From Lampris incognitus (Eukaryota; Chordata; Actinopteri; Lampriformes; Lampridae): a stretch of DNA of 64,000 nt. The DNA is taken from positions 34,333,095 to 34,397,094 of the forward strand of contig NC_079214.1 of assembly GCF_029633865.1 (NCBI RefSeq), in the 5' to 3' direction. The notes under the pieces were generated by a model. The model did no database searches and was not told the origin of the DNA. It saw only the letters and a program-made list of their open reading frames with translations. The translations under genes and the position numbers were made by a program. Shown here one piece after another: positions 11,306 to 23,453 of the stretch. Each line of letters opens with the position of its first letter. Within the stretch, counting starts at the first letter, position 1.

Positions 11306-12246
11306 GACTATTCTTTCAGATGGTGTCAGCAAAGACTGGTTCAGGCGTCCAAGTGTGCAGGAGGCTTAAATTGATAAATAGCCACCAAAGATAAAACTAC
11401 TTTGCAATCAAGTAGGGTAAGTAAAAAAAAGAAAATTTGAAAAAAAAGGCAGGTCTGGTCTAGCAAGCAACCAAAAAAAGATAGCCCAGCCATGAAAAGT
11501 GAAACATTAAAAACATTAAAAACTGAGCTTCTGACAAAAATCCATCTCATTGGTTTTAATAAGCATTATGCATGGTAATGAGATTAAAAAACATGATTTT
11601 CCAATTACAAGTCTTATACCTAAGCACTATTTGACAGTCCTAGTCAAAACTAAGGATGTGCATTCCCAAACAAGCCTGAAATACAAACTTAAGCGATGAT
11701 GTCCCTATTCTTTTGCAGCAGTGTTGAGTGAATACTTATTTCAACATGTTCTGTCCATACGTCTCCAGCAGTATTTGATCCAAACCCTAACATTGTTCCA
11801 AGCATGCTCTAATTAAGCACTTCATATAAATATCAGCCCCATTCTGACATTTCTATTTGTTTGTAACCCTTACATGCCAGTGCATTCTAGCACTGAGTAG
11901 TTACATAAACACTGTTTCCAGACAAAAAAACAAGAAATGATTTCCTGATAGCAAGCACAGGAAACATTGTTTAAGAAGTTTCTCAACCCCAAAGCTATTT
12001 GGCCAAAGGTGAGGTAGTTTCAGACTGATAACATCGGTAGATAACAGAAGAAATGCCTTCCACACAGTTAGTTTACAATTCCATACAAAGCTAAAACTAT
12101 AACATTTGAAACAACTGTTTAAATGTGAATTTATAAGCTGATACGAACCTTTTGTGGCTATGAAATCAATACCCACAGCTTTGATATTAGTGGACCTCCT
12201 CTGCTTTCCTGAAGCATAATAATATTGAATGATACTGGAACAGATC
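11306..12246. other. Non-coding, inferred intron
   Basis: No supported feature; AT-rich sequence. Confidence 0.4.
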
Positions 12247-12316
12247 ACCTACACACACAAGCATGCACGTACACACACACACACGTGCACGCGCGCACAC
12301 ACACACACACACACAA
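12247..12316. repeat. Imperfect (AC)n microsatellite
   Basis: AC dinucleotides interrupted by GTGC and GCGC variants. Confidence 0.9.
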
Positions 12317-12767
12317 ATCAGTTGTCCTGGTTTTATTATCTATCTTCGCTGTCAGATCCTTTGCCTTCCTTTACATGTTTCTTGTACCATCACTCTTAGT
12401 TTGAGGATTTTCACTCACATTTTGGCCCCGTTTTGATGTAGGGGGTGGGCTTATTGGGTCTTATAAGCAAGTGATTGACACATGTCAACAGCAGGCTCAA
12501 GAACCACCCAGCTCCTCTGGTTCAGCAGTAAAAATATGTGGATGGCAGAGAATCAAATGCCTGGAGTAGGAACCTCTTACTTTATGTTCTCTTTTTTTTT
12601 TCTGTGACTGCACTCTCGCATGTAACTCTCATTTCTCATTTGTGGTTTGCTTTTCTCATTTATGGTTTCCATTCCTCATTTACAGCTTCTTTTTTTTTTT
12701 TTGCTTCAAGTTTTGATTTCTCATTTATAGTTTGTTTCTTTTTGCCTTAAATTGATCCTGGCAGCCT

Positions 12768-12875
12768 GTCCAGGGTGTCTCCCCGCCTGCCACCCAATGA
12801 CTGCTGGGAAAGGCTCCAGCATCCCCGCGACCCTGAGAATAGGATAAGCAGTTTGGATAATGGATGGATGGATAG
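12768..12875 (+). repeat. RTE-like LINE 3' tail fragment
   Basis: Contains CAGCCTGTCCAGGGTGTC, CCAATGACTGCTGGGA and GGATAAGCAGTTTGGAT and ends in ATGG repeats. It has the same tail as the copies near 4.3 kb and 19.6 kb. It is 5'-truncated with no coding sequence. Confidence 0.7.
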
Positions 12876-13883
12876 ATGACATCATACAGCAGAATTCTTT
12901 TGGCTGTTGTTTGACACCTTGTCCCCCAAAGACTTGGCTTACACTCAAAGTGTTTAGCAAACTATTCAGCAATCAAAATTAATATTAGGGATAGACCGAT
13001 TATCGAACGGGCCTATTATCGGCGCCGATATTTGGCATTTTGACGCATATCGGCGTCGGCCTTTTTTTTAAATCCAACAGCCGATAAGAGATCAATTTAA
13101 AACGGGGTTATTTTAGCTCTGATGCAGGCGCGCCTCTCTGTCTGCTGTCACTACTCTGTCTCTCCAGCATTGTCCCACCCACAGCACTATCTGATTGGTT
13201 ACACGCAGAGCCACGGCACGGGTAACAGCCAATCAGCAGTGATAGCTGTGCATGCACAGTGCTCACACACGGGGGAGAGGAGAAAAAGTTTTGCCCAATC
13301 TGGAGAAGGTCCGGACTCGGAGAGCAGATATATGTTTCGAAGGTAAGTTAAGGCAGCAGACTCTCCCGAAATTGTAATAAACATCCCAGTCCTCTACAAC
13401 TCACAACTACTAGTAACATTACTGTGAGCCCATTAACGTTATATAAACATAAGCGGCAGCTCTGCTCGCTCGCAGTCCCTCCAGACATGCCTGTTAATCA
13501 CTTGAAACAAGGTTGCTGATAATATCGATATGGAAATAGTCCGTGATAGTAGAAGTCTGTGTGTGTGTGTGAGAGAGAGAGTAAAAACCTAATGAACTCA
13601 ATTCAGTCCAGTTTTATTGCAGGGAAGCATGTTGAGGTGAAGGCTGATTAGCTTTTAGCGTAACGTTAGCCCATCGGTCCGCTATCTCCTTATCCAAGCC
13701 AGGAGGCTAGCCAGAATAAACCGGAAAATTTTCCTGCCTTCACAAAGCAGCAGAGTGTGTTCTGAGCACCTTCATTGAGTTTATAATCTAGCCAGATCAA
13801 ATGGATTAATGCCAGTGTTGACAACTAACGTTAAACGTTATTGTCACGTTAGTATAGCAGGGTAACAAGCCATAAGCCGGCTA

Positions 13884-14126
13884 GTTAGCTAGCTGGCTGG
13901 TTAACTTTAGTGCCAATGCTGCAACTAGCGTTCGCTAATTTTCATTAGCAGAGAGATATCCTTACGTTATCTTAAATGAGTACACTGGCCACGCTGCTAG
14001 TAAACATACAGCCATTGCCATAGCAAATGCATTTAAGATAATGATCGCTCTCTGCTAACGTAAATTAGCGAATGCTAGCTGGAGCATTAGCGCTAACGTT
14101 AACCAGCCAGCTAGCTAACCAACAGG
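13884..14126. repeat. Imperfect inverted repeat inside the hAT element
   Basis: Left arm about 13884-13973 and right arm about 14033-14126 are reverse complements with scattered mismatches. For example, GTTAGCTAGCTGGCTGGTTA on the left is answered by AACCAGCCAGCTAGCTAAC on the right, and CTTAAATG by CATTTAAG. The loop is about 60 bases. This is structure within the element's non-coding 5' region. Confidence 0.75.
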
Positions 14127-15048
14127 GACAGAAACAGCAAGAAGATACCAGCGTTCAAAAGCTAACGTTAGAAATGCACCAACAGTGCAAAATTAGTGCT
14201 ATGCAGCAGTATTTTTGTTGGCGGAGTAAATGATTAAATAAACTAGCTAATCATTATATGTTGTCGCTTATTACTGTTAACTAATAAATGGCGCTTGTAG
14301 AATATTGTATAAAAGTAATATCACACTCGATGTGCTGTTATACTGGCCGCGGTTCGTTTTGAGTGACGTCATGGAATACTATGAATGGGGAGAATGTCTG
14401 TTATGGTAGAGAATAGTGTGTTTGTGTGGAAGCCACATGAGAAACTCTACAATTCACTACTACTAACGTTACTGTGAGGCCAAATACGTTAGCGGCAGCT
14501 GTCTGTTCCTATGATAAACTGATTATTAAAGTGAAGATGCTGTAGGCTATTTAGTGTTTTTAACGGTTTAATCACTTGAAACAAGGTTGCTGATAATATT
14601 GATAGGGAAATAGTGATAAAAGTAAGCAAAGCACCGTCTGTCGGAGAGAAAACTAAGGCAATAATGGCTGTTTAACTACCAAGTTATTTTACTTTACCTT
14701 TTTCTGTGTTGATTGAGAGATCCCAAGCAGCAGAAAATGACATATTGTTAGATTAAGCTGTCTTTGATAGTTTCTTGTAGAAAGGAGCAGGATATTGCTG
14801 TTTAAGACATAATGTAACTGCATCATAAAGCCTACATGAACTGCATGGTGTTCAGGGATGAATAGTCTCTCCTATTGCTATTGCACTATTTTTTCAGATA
14901 TAGTTACATTAATCATTATTAATGTAGCAGCCTAGTTTTGAATGACAGGGTCCCTGCTATCACGTTGTTAAAATGTAACATTTACATAATAAAATCAACT
15001 ACAGGCTTCCCAAATGTTGTAATAAATGAAGCATGATGAGTTGAGCAT

Positions 15049-17033
15049 ATGTCAGCATGTGGCCCCACTTTTAACTCTCTTTTTTTTAAACCCTTATTGC
15101 AGATGGATAGACTTCAGTTTAAAAGTGCAGTATGGAAGTATTACACTCAACCAACACCAGGGAAGGCAGTCTGTAATACATGCAATGAAGGTGTCAGCAT
15201 GGGAGCAACAACTGGGAAAAACAAAAATACTTCAAACCTGTGGTCCCATCTTAGGATTCATCACCCTGAGTTGTATGAAACAGCACAGAAGAAACGGGAA
15301 TCTGAATCTCATCAGGATGAGGCAACTTCATCTCAGCCAACAATAGAGGACATGTTTCAGAAACAAAGAAAGTGGACAAACTCAGATGACAGGTCGAAAC
15401 TAACGGACAAACTAGTCCTAGAGATGATAGTCACTGACAACCAACCGTTCTCGGTGGTGTCTGATGTTGGCTTTAAGCGCCTCATGGCTGCAGCAGAGCC
15501 ACGATATGCACTGAAAAGTGACAAGTATTACCGAACTGAGAAGCTGCAAGAAGTTCACCACAAGATTGTGGACAAGATCAAAGCGCTGATTCAACCAGAG
15601 AATGCTGGCTACTTTCTCTCCTTCACCACAGACTGCTGGTCTGGTGTGACAGAGTCTCTCATGAGCCTGACATGCCATTTCATCAACACTGAATGGACAA
15701 GAAAGCAGGTCATCTTAAATACAAGAGCGATGCATGGGTCCCACACTGGGGAATACCTGAAAGAGACATTCCTCAATATGCTTGAGGACTGGAAGATAAG
15801 CAAAGACCGTGTAGCACTAGTGCTTCGAGACAGCGGAGCCAATATTGTGAAGGGAACGAGGCTAGCTGAACTCCCAGACCTCAGCTGCACGGCGCACACC
15901 TTGCAACTTGTGGTGAATGACGGTCTGGCAAGTCAAAGAGCCGTCACAGATGTCATTGCAATGCTTAAGAAGTGTGCCACACATTTCCACCACTCCATTC
16001 TGGCCAAACAGCGTTTGCGAGTCATTCAGAGGGAACTTGGCCTGCCAGAGCACAACATAATCCAGGCTGTTCCAACGAGGTGGAACTCAACGCTCCACAT
16101 GCTGCAAAGAATGCTGGAGCAAAAGCATGCGCTTACCATCTACTGTGGTGAACATGGAGGATTTGCAGGTCCTAATGCTCACCAGTGGGACCTTGTGTCC
16201 AATTTAATTGAAACTCTTCTCACAATAGAGGAAGTGACACTTCAGGTGAGCCACAGCAACTCATCAGCATCCTGCATTATTCCATGCCTGACTGTGCTGA
16301 GGATGCTTCTTCAAGATGATGAGGGGCTCTCCACAAAAGGCATCAGAACGCTCAGGCAAGCCATGAGGGAGAGCCTCGACAAGCGTTTCTCAAAAGTAGA
16401 AGACACAAAAACTGGTGCTGGCCTGTCTCTTAGATCCTTGTTATAAGAGTCATGCATTCTCCTCTGCCACAACATTGAGCAAGGCCAAAGGATGGTTGAA
16501 AGAGGAAGAGGACGCTGCCACACAACAGACCACTCGAGAGGAGCATGCTGCCACAGAAGGAGCCATTATGGAGGAGCAGGCTGCCACAGAAGGAGCCAGT
16601 ATGGAGGAGCAGGCAGCTGCATATGGGACACACGAGAATGACGGAAACACCCACAAAAGGCAACGGAGAGAACACACATCCTTCCGCAGCCGTGTTGATG
16701 AGATCTTCAGTTCTCTGCTGGCACATCACACTGGTGACCTGCTGGCCAGTAGCTGCGTTGAGGATGAGCTACATCTGTACCTCAAGGAGCCAGTGATCGA
16801 CAGTCATAAAGGGGACCCACTCCAGTGGTGGAGACAATGATGGGCGCTTCAAGCTACTTGCGAAACAAGCAAGAAATTTTCTTTGTGCACCACCCTTATC
16901 AGTCCCAAGTGAGCGCGTCTTCAGTGAAGTCTCTGCAATTTATGAGAGCAAAAGAAGCCGTCTCACTGGAGAGCACGCTGAACAACTCTGCTTTTTGCAC
17001 CACAATCTGGTGCTGCTCAATTGGGACTACTAA
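15049..17033 (+). pseudogene. hAT transposase (ZBED-like), two frameshifts
   Basis: The main frame, to 16446, has a BED-type zinc finger (VWKYYTQP, CNTC, then HLRIHHPEL; starting from the methionine near 15103). An RNase-H-like catalytic region follows, with FTTDCWSG (first acidic residue), then DSGANIVKG, CTAHTLQLVV and PTRWNST, all familiar hAT landmarks. A frame change near 16430 moves to a second frame, to 16840. That frame contains an acidic, Ala/Thr/Glu-rich tandem repeat (EEHAATEGA-type units) and the start of the C-terminal part. A second frame change near 16832 precedes the hAT dimerisation end (PSERVFSE to LLNWDY) that terminates at 17033. The full coding span is otherwise normal for the family. 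The two frame changes suggest it is inactive; they could be checked against introns or assembly error. Confidence 0.88.
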
Positions 17034-17626
17034 TTGATTTTAGACTCACATTTCTGTGCAAATTTTTATTTAAATCTGTTTTATTTACTTTATAAAACTC
17101 CAGGGAACTATTTATTTAAATTTTCAGTTAACTTTATAAGAGATTCTGCTGACCCTGGGAACTCCCTGCACTTTTTGTTTTTGTTTGAACTTAAAACAAA
17201 GATAAGTGAAAGATTAATATTTTAGTTATATTGAAATTTTGGACAACTTTATTTACTGTAGACAACTTTAGGGAGCTATTTATTTGTTTAAGTTTTCATT
17301 TAACTTTATATGACATGCTGCTGAGCCTGGGAGCTCCCTGCACTTTTTGTTAGAATTTTAAAACAAAGATGTCTATTGTCCAAGATTTAAAAACACCTTT
17401 AACATGTTGCAAATCTGAAAAGCTGTTTAATAAACATATGCTTAAAGGCATTTAAACGAAGTGAAGTGTTGGAGTTTGTATTATTCAAAATTTTGACGGC
17501 AATATTTTCCCTTTTACTGCAAATTAATATCGGCTCCAAATATCGGTTATCCCCCTCATTGACTACTAATAATCGGTATCGGTATCGGCCCTGAAAAAAC
17601 CATATCGGTCTATCTCTTATTAATAT

Positions 17627-18168
17627 TGACTGGGTTTTTCAAAAAATAGCTGATGTTGGCAAACATGCTGCTACACTGCTATCTTTCTGTTCCTTTGATT
17701 TACTTTGTCTTGCTAGCTTTGATTTGTTGTTATTTTACACATATTTCAAAGATAAGAGGTCAGAATTCAAAAAGAATTACAAACATCCAGTTTAAAATTG
17801 CACCACAGTGTTTTCCATGTGTTTAGTTCCTGCCCCCGCCTCAAATAAATCAACTGTCACTCAAGTGCATTTGTTGGGAAATTTAAACATTTTTGGCACA
17901 ATGATGCTTCAGACTGCTGCTCTGATTATGTTTCCACTCAAGTTGGAAAAAAAACCCCATTTTATTCTGTAAATATGTTTTACGTAAACAGAATGACGGT
18001 AACTGCAGTTTGCAAGGATACAATGGTGCTAATGCTAACGTGAATGATAATGGTCATTCAGCAAGTCTTCTATTAGAGTCCCACTCATAAACAATGTATC
18101 CTTGTTGATATGTTAAGAAAATAATCAATTTGTTATTTTCCTTATGTCATAAAAGTAACACTACAAAC
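17627..18168. other. Non-coding, inferred intron
   Basis: No supported feature. Confidence 0.35.
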
Positions 18169-18600
18169 TAGCGGTCGACCGATATGTTTTTTTCAGGACC
18201 GATACCGATCTTTGGTAAGTTATGGAGACCAATGGTCAATACTTGGGGCCAATATTCAGTTGCACTAATGTAAAAAATGTTGTGCCAAAATTTACAGCAA
18301 CGCAAACCCCAACAAAAAGCTGCCTCTAAATGAACATATGTTTGATTGAATTTTGTGTAAAACAGAAAAAAAAGTGCATGATGTTCAAGGCACTAGATAA
18401 CAATGAGTGGAATTATTTTTTAATTAAAGATAAAAAACTTCCAAAACATGAAATGGAATGAATTAAACTGCATGGGCAGCAGAAAGTAAACTTTGATCAA
18501 ACTGAATAATTATAATATTAAAATAATTCCACATAAATTGGCTAGAGTGCTCCCAGCAGGCTTTGACTGAACGGAATGGAAAAATGTACATTAGTGTCAT
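18169..18600 (+). mobile_element. hAT-like element fragment (one end only)
   Basis: Begins TAGCGGTCGACCGATATG, a hAT-style terminus, followed by sub-terminal CCGATAC motifs. No matching right terminus was found, so the fragment boundary on the right is approximate. Confidence 0.5.
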
Positions 18601-18623
18601 TATTTCCCCTTTCTCTTATCTTT

Positions 18624-18836
18624 AAAGCGATAGTTTGGGTTTTTTGAAGTGGGGTTGTATGAGGTACTTATTGATAGTGTATTACCTGAAGTAGATGGGA
18701 GTCTATGAGCTCCCAGTTTGGAAATTCAGCAGAAGCCGGCACGAAAGTTGAGGAATGGGACACAGATAAAACACATTTTAAGAAAAGGCTCACCTAAAAA
18801 ATATAAATGTGGTATCATGTACAACATATTTTAATA
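18624..18836. repeat. Dispersed fish repeat fragment
   Basis: Starts TTTAAAGCGATAGTTTGGG and continues AAGTGGGGTTGTATGAGGTA, a sequence style I recognise as a common non-coding teleost repeat. The class is uncertain; TTAA at the left edge would suit a TTAA-targeting DNA transposon. It abuts LINE sequence on the right. Confidence 0.4.
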
Positions 18837-18837
18837 T

Positions 18838-19545
18838 CACATACAACACTGTTAATCCTAGACGACAAGGTCGGGTGGTAACACCTGGAACTACATTCTC
18901 TCAACCACAGAACGTTTGAGAGAAGCCGCCTGTTAATCTCCCGCTCCATCCTACCCTCACTCGTGAACAAGACCCCGAGATACTTGAACTCCTTCACTTG
19001 AGGCAACAACTCATCCCCAACCCAGACGGAGCAATCCACCATTTTCCAGTAGAGAACCATGGTCTCAGACTTGGAGGTGCTGACTCTCATCCCGGCCATT
19101 TCACACTCAGCTGCAAACCGCTCCAGTGTACGCTGGAAGTCGCGTTCTGATGAAGCCAACAAAACCACACCATCTGCAACAAGCAGAGATGCAATTCTGA
19201 GGTTCCCTCACCTTGGCTGCGCTTTGAGATCCTGTCCATGAGTATCACAAACAGAATCGGAGACAAGGGACAACCTTGGCGGAGTCCGATACCCACCGAA
19301 AATGTTGTTTGACTTTGTGCAGAGAATGCAGACACAGCTCTCACTTTTGGTTACACAAGGACTGGATGGCTTGTAGCAACTGCCCCAGTACCCCATACTC
19401 CCACAGTACCCCCAACAGAGTTCCCCAGGGTACACAGTCGTAAGCCTTCTCCAAGTCCACAAAACATGTAGACTGGCTGGTCAAACTCCCATGGCCCCCT
19501 CAGCTCTTCTGCAAAGACATGTAGGTCAGGTGAATTGGCCATATT
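18838..19545 (-). pseudogene. LINE reverse transcriptase fragment (RTE-like), multiply frameshifted
   Basis: On the minus strand, successive frames give the reverse transcriptase core: FSVGIGLRQGCPLSPILF (about 19270-19310), then a VADGVVLLASSERD segment, then FKYLGVLFTSEGRMEREI near 18935-18980. The usual Phe-Ala-Asp-Asp type catalytic motif reads Val-Ala-Asp-Gly here, so one catalytic aspartate is lost. Frames change several times. Sequence after the EINRR segment departs from the homologous copy at 50.06-50.76 kb, so the 3' end is truncated or rearranged. Clade assignment (RTE-like) is by resemblance only. Confidence 0.75.
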
Positions 19546-19547
19546 AA

Positions 19548-19692
19548 ATTGTCCCTAGGTGTGAATGTGTTGGCCGTGTGATGGACTGGTGGCCTGTCCA
19601 GCACATCTCCCCGTCTGCCGCCCAATGACTGCTGGGATAGGGTCCTGCATCCTGTAACCTCGATGGGGTAAGCAGCTTGGATAATGGATGGA
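19548..19692 (+). repeat. RTE-like LINE 3' tail fragment
   Basis: Contains GGTGGCCTGTCCAGCACATC, CCAATGACTGCTGGGAT and GTAAGCAGCTTGGATAATGG. Third copy of this tail in the window, ending in ATGG. It abuts the minus-strand LINE fragment to the left in opposite orientation. Confidence 0.7.
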
Positions 19693-19779
19693 AATTTAAG
19701 AGACTGATTTTATAACCCTGTTGCACCCACAAAACACATCTCCACTCAGTGTGATCTGCAAGAACAATGTCTTGATGCA

Positions 19780-19915
19780 TAATCAATAATCCAGGTGTAG
19801 AATCCGAGAAAAGCTGAATCAGTTCATCTGGACGCAAGGTTTAGTAGGAGAAACATTTCACCATTCATCCAATGACTTCATCAGTCTCATTTGACTGCAG
19901 GTATCCCCAACCATA
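19780..19915 (-). repeat. Penelope-like repeat fragment with hammerhead-like core
   Basis: On the minus strand this repeat contains GAGACTGATGA, a short helix, GAAATG and TTTCTCC, then CTAAACCTTGCGTCCAGATG and CTGATTCAGCTTTTCTC. The last part is shared with the palindrome at 36768-36916. The sequence style matches repeats associated with fish Penelope-like elements; this assignment is from memory and unconfirmed. Confidence 0.45.
19847..19888 (-). ncRNA. Candidate minimal hammerhead ribozyme
   Basis: Read on the minus strand the order is GAGA, CTGATGA, helix II (CATT...AATG), GAAA, TG, then TTTCTC. The hammerhead core residues CUGANGA and GAAA are both present. GAGA before the core can pair with UCUC after it (helix I). 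The short helix III would be A-U-G-U, close to the self-complementary A-C-G-U that allows dimeric folding in minimal hammerheads of Penelope-like elements. Cleavage would be expected after the U of the GUU triplet. The evidence is motif and pairing only. Confidence 0.45.
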
Positions 19916-20052
19916 TAAACAGCAAAGTTATTATCATTATCATCATCATTATTATTACAATAACCTATTTATATAGCATGTTTCTAAAACAATGTTACAA
20001 CACGCTTTACAAAAGAAATAAAACCAGACAAGGCAAAAAATAATAATATATA

Positions 20053-21273
20053 CACTCACTGGCCACTTTATTAGGTACACCTTGCTAGTACCGGGTTGGA
20101 CCCCCTTTTGCCTTCAGAACTGCCTTAATCCTTCGTGGCATAGATTCAAAAAGGTACTGGAAACATTCCTCAGAGAGTTTGGTCCATATTGACATGATAG
20201 CATCACGCAGTTGCTGCAGATTTGTCGGCTGCACATCCATGATGCGAATCTCCCGGTCCACCACATCCCAAAGGTGCTCTATTGGATTGAGATCTGGTGA
20301 CTGTGGAGGCCATTTGAGTACAGTGAACTCATTGTCATGTTCAAGAAACCAGTCTGAGATGATTCGAGCTTTATTACATGGCGCGTTATCCTGCTGGAAG
20401 TAGCCATCAGAAGATGGGAACACTGTGGTCATAAAGGGATGGACATGGTCAGCAACAATACTCAGGTAGGCTGTAGCGTTGACATGATGCTCAATTGGTA
20501 CTAAAGAGGCCCAAAGTGTGCCAAGAAAATATTCCCCGCACCATTACACCACCACCACCAGCCTGAACCGTTGATACAAGGCAGGATGGATCCATGCTTT
20601 CATGTTGTTGACGCAAAATTCTGACCCTACCATCTGAATGTCGCAGCAGAAATCGAGACTCATCAGACCAGGCAACGTTTTTCCAATCTTCTATTGTCCA
20701 ATTTTGGTGAGCCTGTGCGAATTGTAGCCTCAGTTTCCTGTTCTTAGCTGACAGGAGTGGCACCCGGTATGGTCTTCTGCTGTTGTAGCCCATCTGCCTC
20801 AAGGTTCGACGTGTTGTGCGTTCAGAGATGCTCTTCTGCATACCTCGGTTGTAATGAGCGATTATTTGAGTTACTGTTGCCTTTCTATCAGCTCGAACCA
20901 GTCTGGCCATTCTCCTCTGACCTCTGGCATCAACAAGGCATTTTCGCCCACAGAACTGCCGCTCACTAGATATTTTCTCTTTTTCGGACCATTCTCTGTA
21001 AACCCTAGAGATGGTTGTGTGTGAAAATCCCAGTAGATCAGCAGTTTCTGAAATACTCAGACCAGCCCGTCTGGCACCAACAACCATGCCATGTTCAAAG
21101 TCACTTAAGTCACCTTTCTTCCCCATTCTGATGCTCGGTTTGAACTACAGCAGATCGTCTTGACCATGTCTACATGCCTAAGTGCATTGAGTTGCTGCCA
21201 TGTGATTGGCTGATTAGAAATTTGTGTTAACGAGCAGTTGGACAAGTGTGCCTAATAAAGTGGCCGGTGAGTG
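20053..21273 (-). mobile_element. Tc1/mariner element, DD36E (Incomer-like)
   Basis: 1221 bp flanked by TA (20051-20052 and 21274-21275). Terminal inverted repeats begin CACTCACTGGCCACTTTATT and, on the other end in reverse, CACTCACCGGCCACTTTATT. The transposase is on the minus strand and is broken by one frameshift. Spacing between the last two catalytic residues is 36, as in the Incomer (DD36E) family of Tc1/mariner elements. Confidence 0.88.
20085..21126 (-). pseudogene. Tc1 transposase, DD36E type, one frameshift
   Basis: Starts at ATG 21126. The first 211 residues hold the paired-type helix-turn-helix region (DLLGFSHTTISRVYREW, residues 31-46) and a second DNA-binding half. The first catalytic Asp is residue 155 (WSDESRF), followed by a GGGGVMVRGIFSW segment. 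A frameshift near 20505-20515 moves the frame; the rest reads on to 20085 with the second Asp in YFQQDNAP and the Glu in SPDLNPIE. Counting from that Asp to the Glu gives 36 intervening residues. All three catalytic residues survive, so only the frameshift clearly disables this copy. The expected length for the family is about 340 residues, which the joined span would match. Confidence 0.88.
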
Positions 21274-21275
21274 TA

Positions 21276-22080
21276 TATGGCTATGTCTTTTTTCATTCAC
21301 TGTACTGTAAATGTAACACTGAAACCCGTCTAAATGACAACAAAGCAACAGTCTAAAAACGAATTCATTTCCAGTTTGGGGAGCTGCAACCCATGTAGGT
21401 GTTGACAAGAGAGAAGTAGGAACATCTGTGCAAAGGTTCATCTACGAAAAATACATTACAGTATTTTCAAATTGGACACAAGTTTTAGCAATTCGATCAA
21501 GTATAGCTAGATTGCTGTCTCACTGTCAAGAATAAGACAAACATTTAATTTTTACTTTCCTGGTTGCGACGAGATGCTGGCTGTTGGCTGATGGTTGAGT
21601 GAGGAGGACAAGGCATGTGCGGGAGAGGGAGACCGGCACAAAACATCAAACACAGTACACTCGTTGATTTGTGCATCATTGTTGGCGAAGGTGTTTCGTC
21701 ATGTTAGTAATGCATCCTCTCTTGCACGAAATAAGTTTGGCACAGGTCTTGTACTCTGCCAACCTGTCATTTTTTTAAATGAAGCCACGCTTTTGATAGC
21801 TTGCTGCGGTCCATGATGGCGCATGGCTCTATCAAGACTCGTGTGCTTGCTACTCTTAATTGATCTTCCCACAAAACAAAAACAAAATGTATCGCTTTGC
21901 GCAGCGTTGTCCAGTCCAGAAAGCGCACCACTGTGTAGCTTAGGAGACAAGAAGACATGCATGCATTCAATTAGCATGACTATAGTCACAGCCACAAAGA
22001 CAGATAGCTAGGTCCTGGTACTGAAACTGAAACTTAGCGCGAGTGTAATTTGTTTTGAGAACCGATAAGCAAAATCAAAA
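21276..22080. other. Non-coding, inferred intron
   Basis: No supported gene. The right part may belong to a hAT-like element ending near 22162. Confidence 0.35.
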
Positions 22081-22162
22081 TTAAAATTTCTCAATGACTC
22101 CATTGGAATCGGAATTTTGGAACCGGTTCTAATTTGGAACCAGTTGTTGATACCCAACACTA
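22081..22162 (-). mobile_element. hAT-like terminus (one end)
   Basis: The end GATACCCAACACTA, in reverse TAGTGTTGGGTATC, is a hAT-style terminus; GAACCGGTTC and GGAACCAGTTG motifs lie just inside. No partner terminus was identified. Confidence 0.4.
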
Positions 22163-22171
22163 AACGAGAAC

Positions 22172-22285
22172 AAACGTTTTCAAAGTTTTTGAATCACTGC
22201 AACCACAACAGGTTCTTCATGATAGTCATGTCATAACTGTGCACAAAGATTTTTTACTGATGGCTCCAGTAGTCTATGGGATTAG
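22172..22285 (+). repeat. Dispersed repeat copy A
   Basis: Shares TTTCAAAG, AATCA-TGCAACCACAA-AGGT, ATAACTGTGCACAAA and CAGTAGTCTATG-type blocks with 25911-26013 in the same order. Both copies lead into a CA-rich stretch. Confidence 0.65.
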
Positions 22286-22319
22286 CTGTGAACACGCACG
22301 CGCGCATGCACATGTGCGC

Positions 22320-22329
22320 ACGCACATGG

Positions 22330-22395
<66 letters not shown>
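22320..22395. repeat. (CA)n microsatellite
   Basis: CA dinucleotides, preceded by a GCGC/CGCA variant stretch from about 22275. Confidence 0.95.

Positions 22396-23453
<1,058 letters not shown>

Larger units (their letters stand above)
12986..17618 (+). mobile_element. hAT DNA transposon (4.6 kb) with perfect 8-bp target duplication
   Basis: The left end begins TAGGGATAGACCGAT and the right end, in reverse, begins AAGAGATAGACCGAT. Identical direct repeats ATTAATAT flank it at 12978-12985 and 17619-17626. Sub-terminal regions are rich in ATCGG motifs. A long non-coding 5' region (about 2 kb) holds many AACGTTAGC motifs and an imperfect inverted repeat. The transposase lies at 15.1-17.0 kb. 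A decayed relative lies at 31456-33412. Confidence 0.92.
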
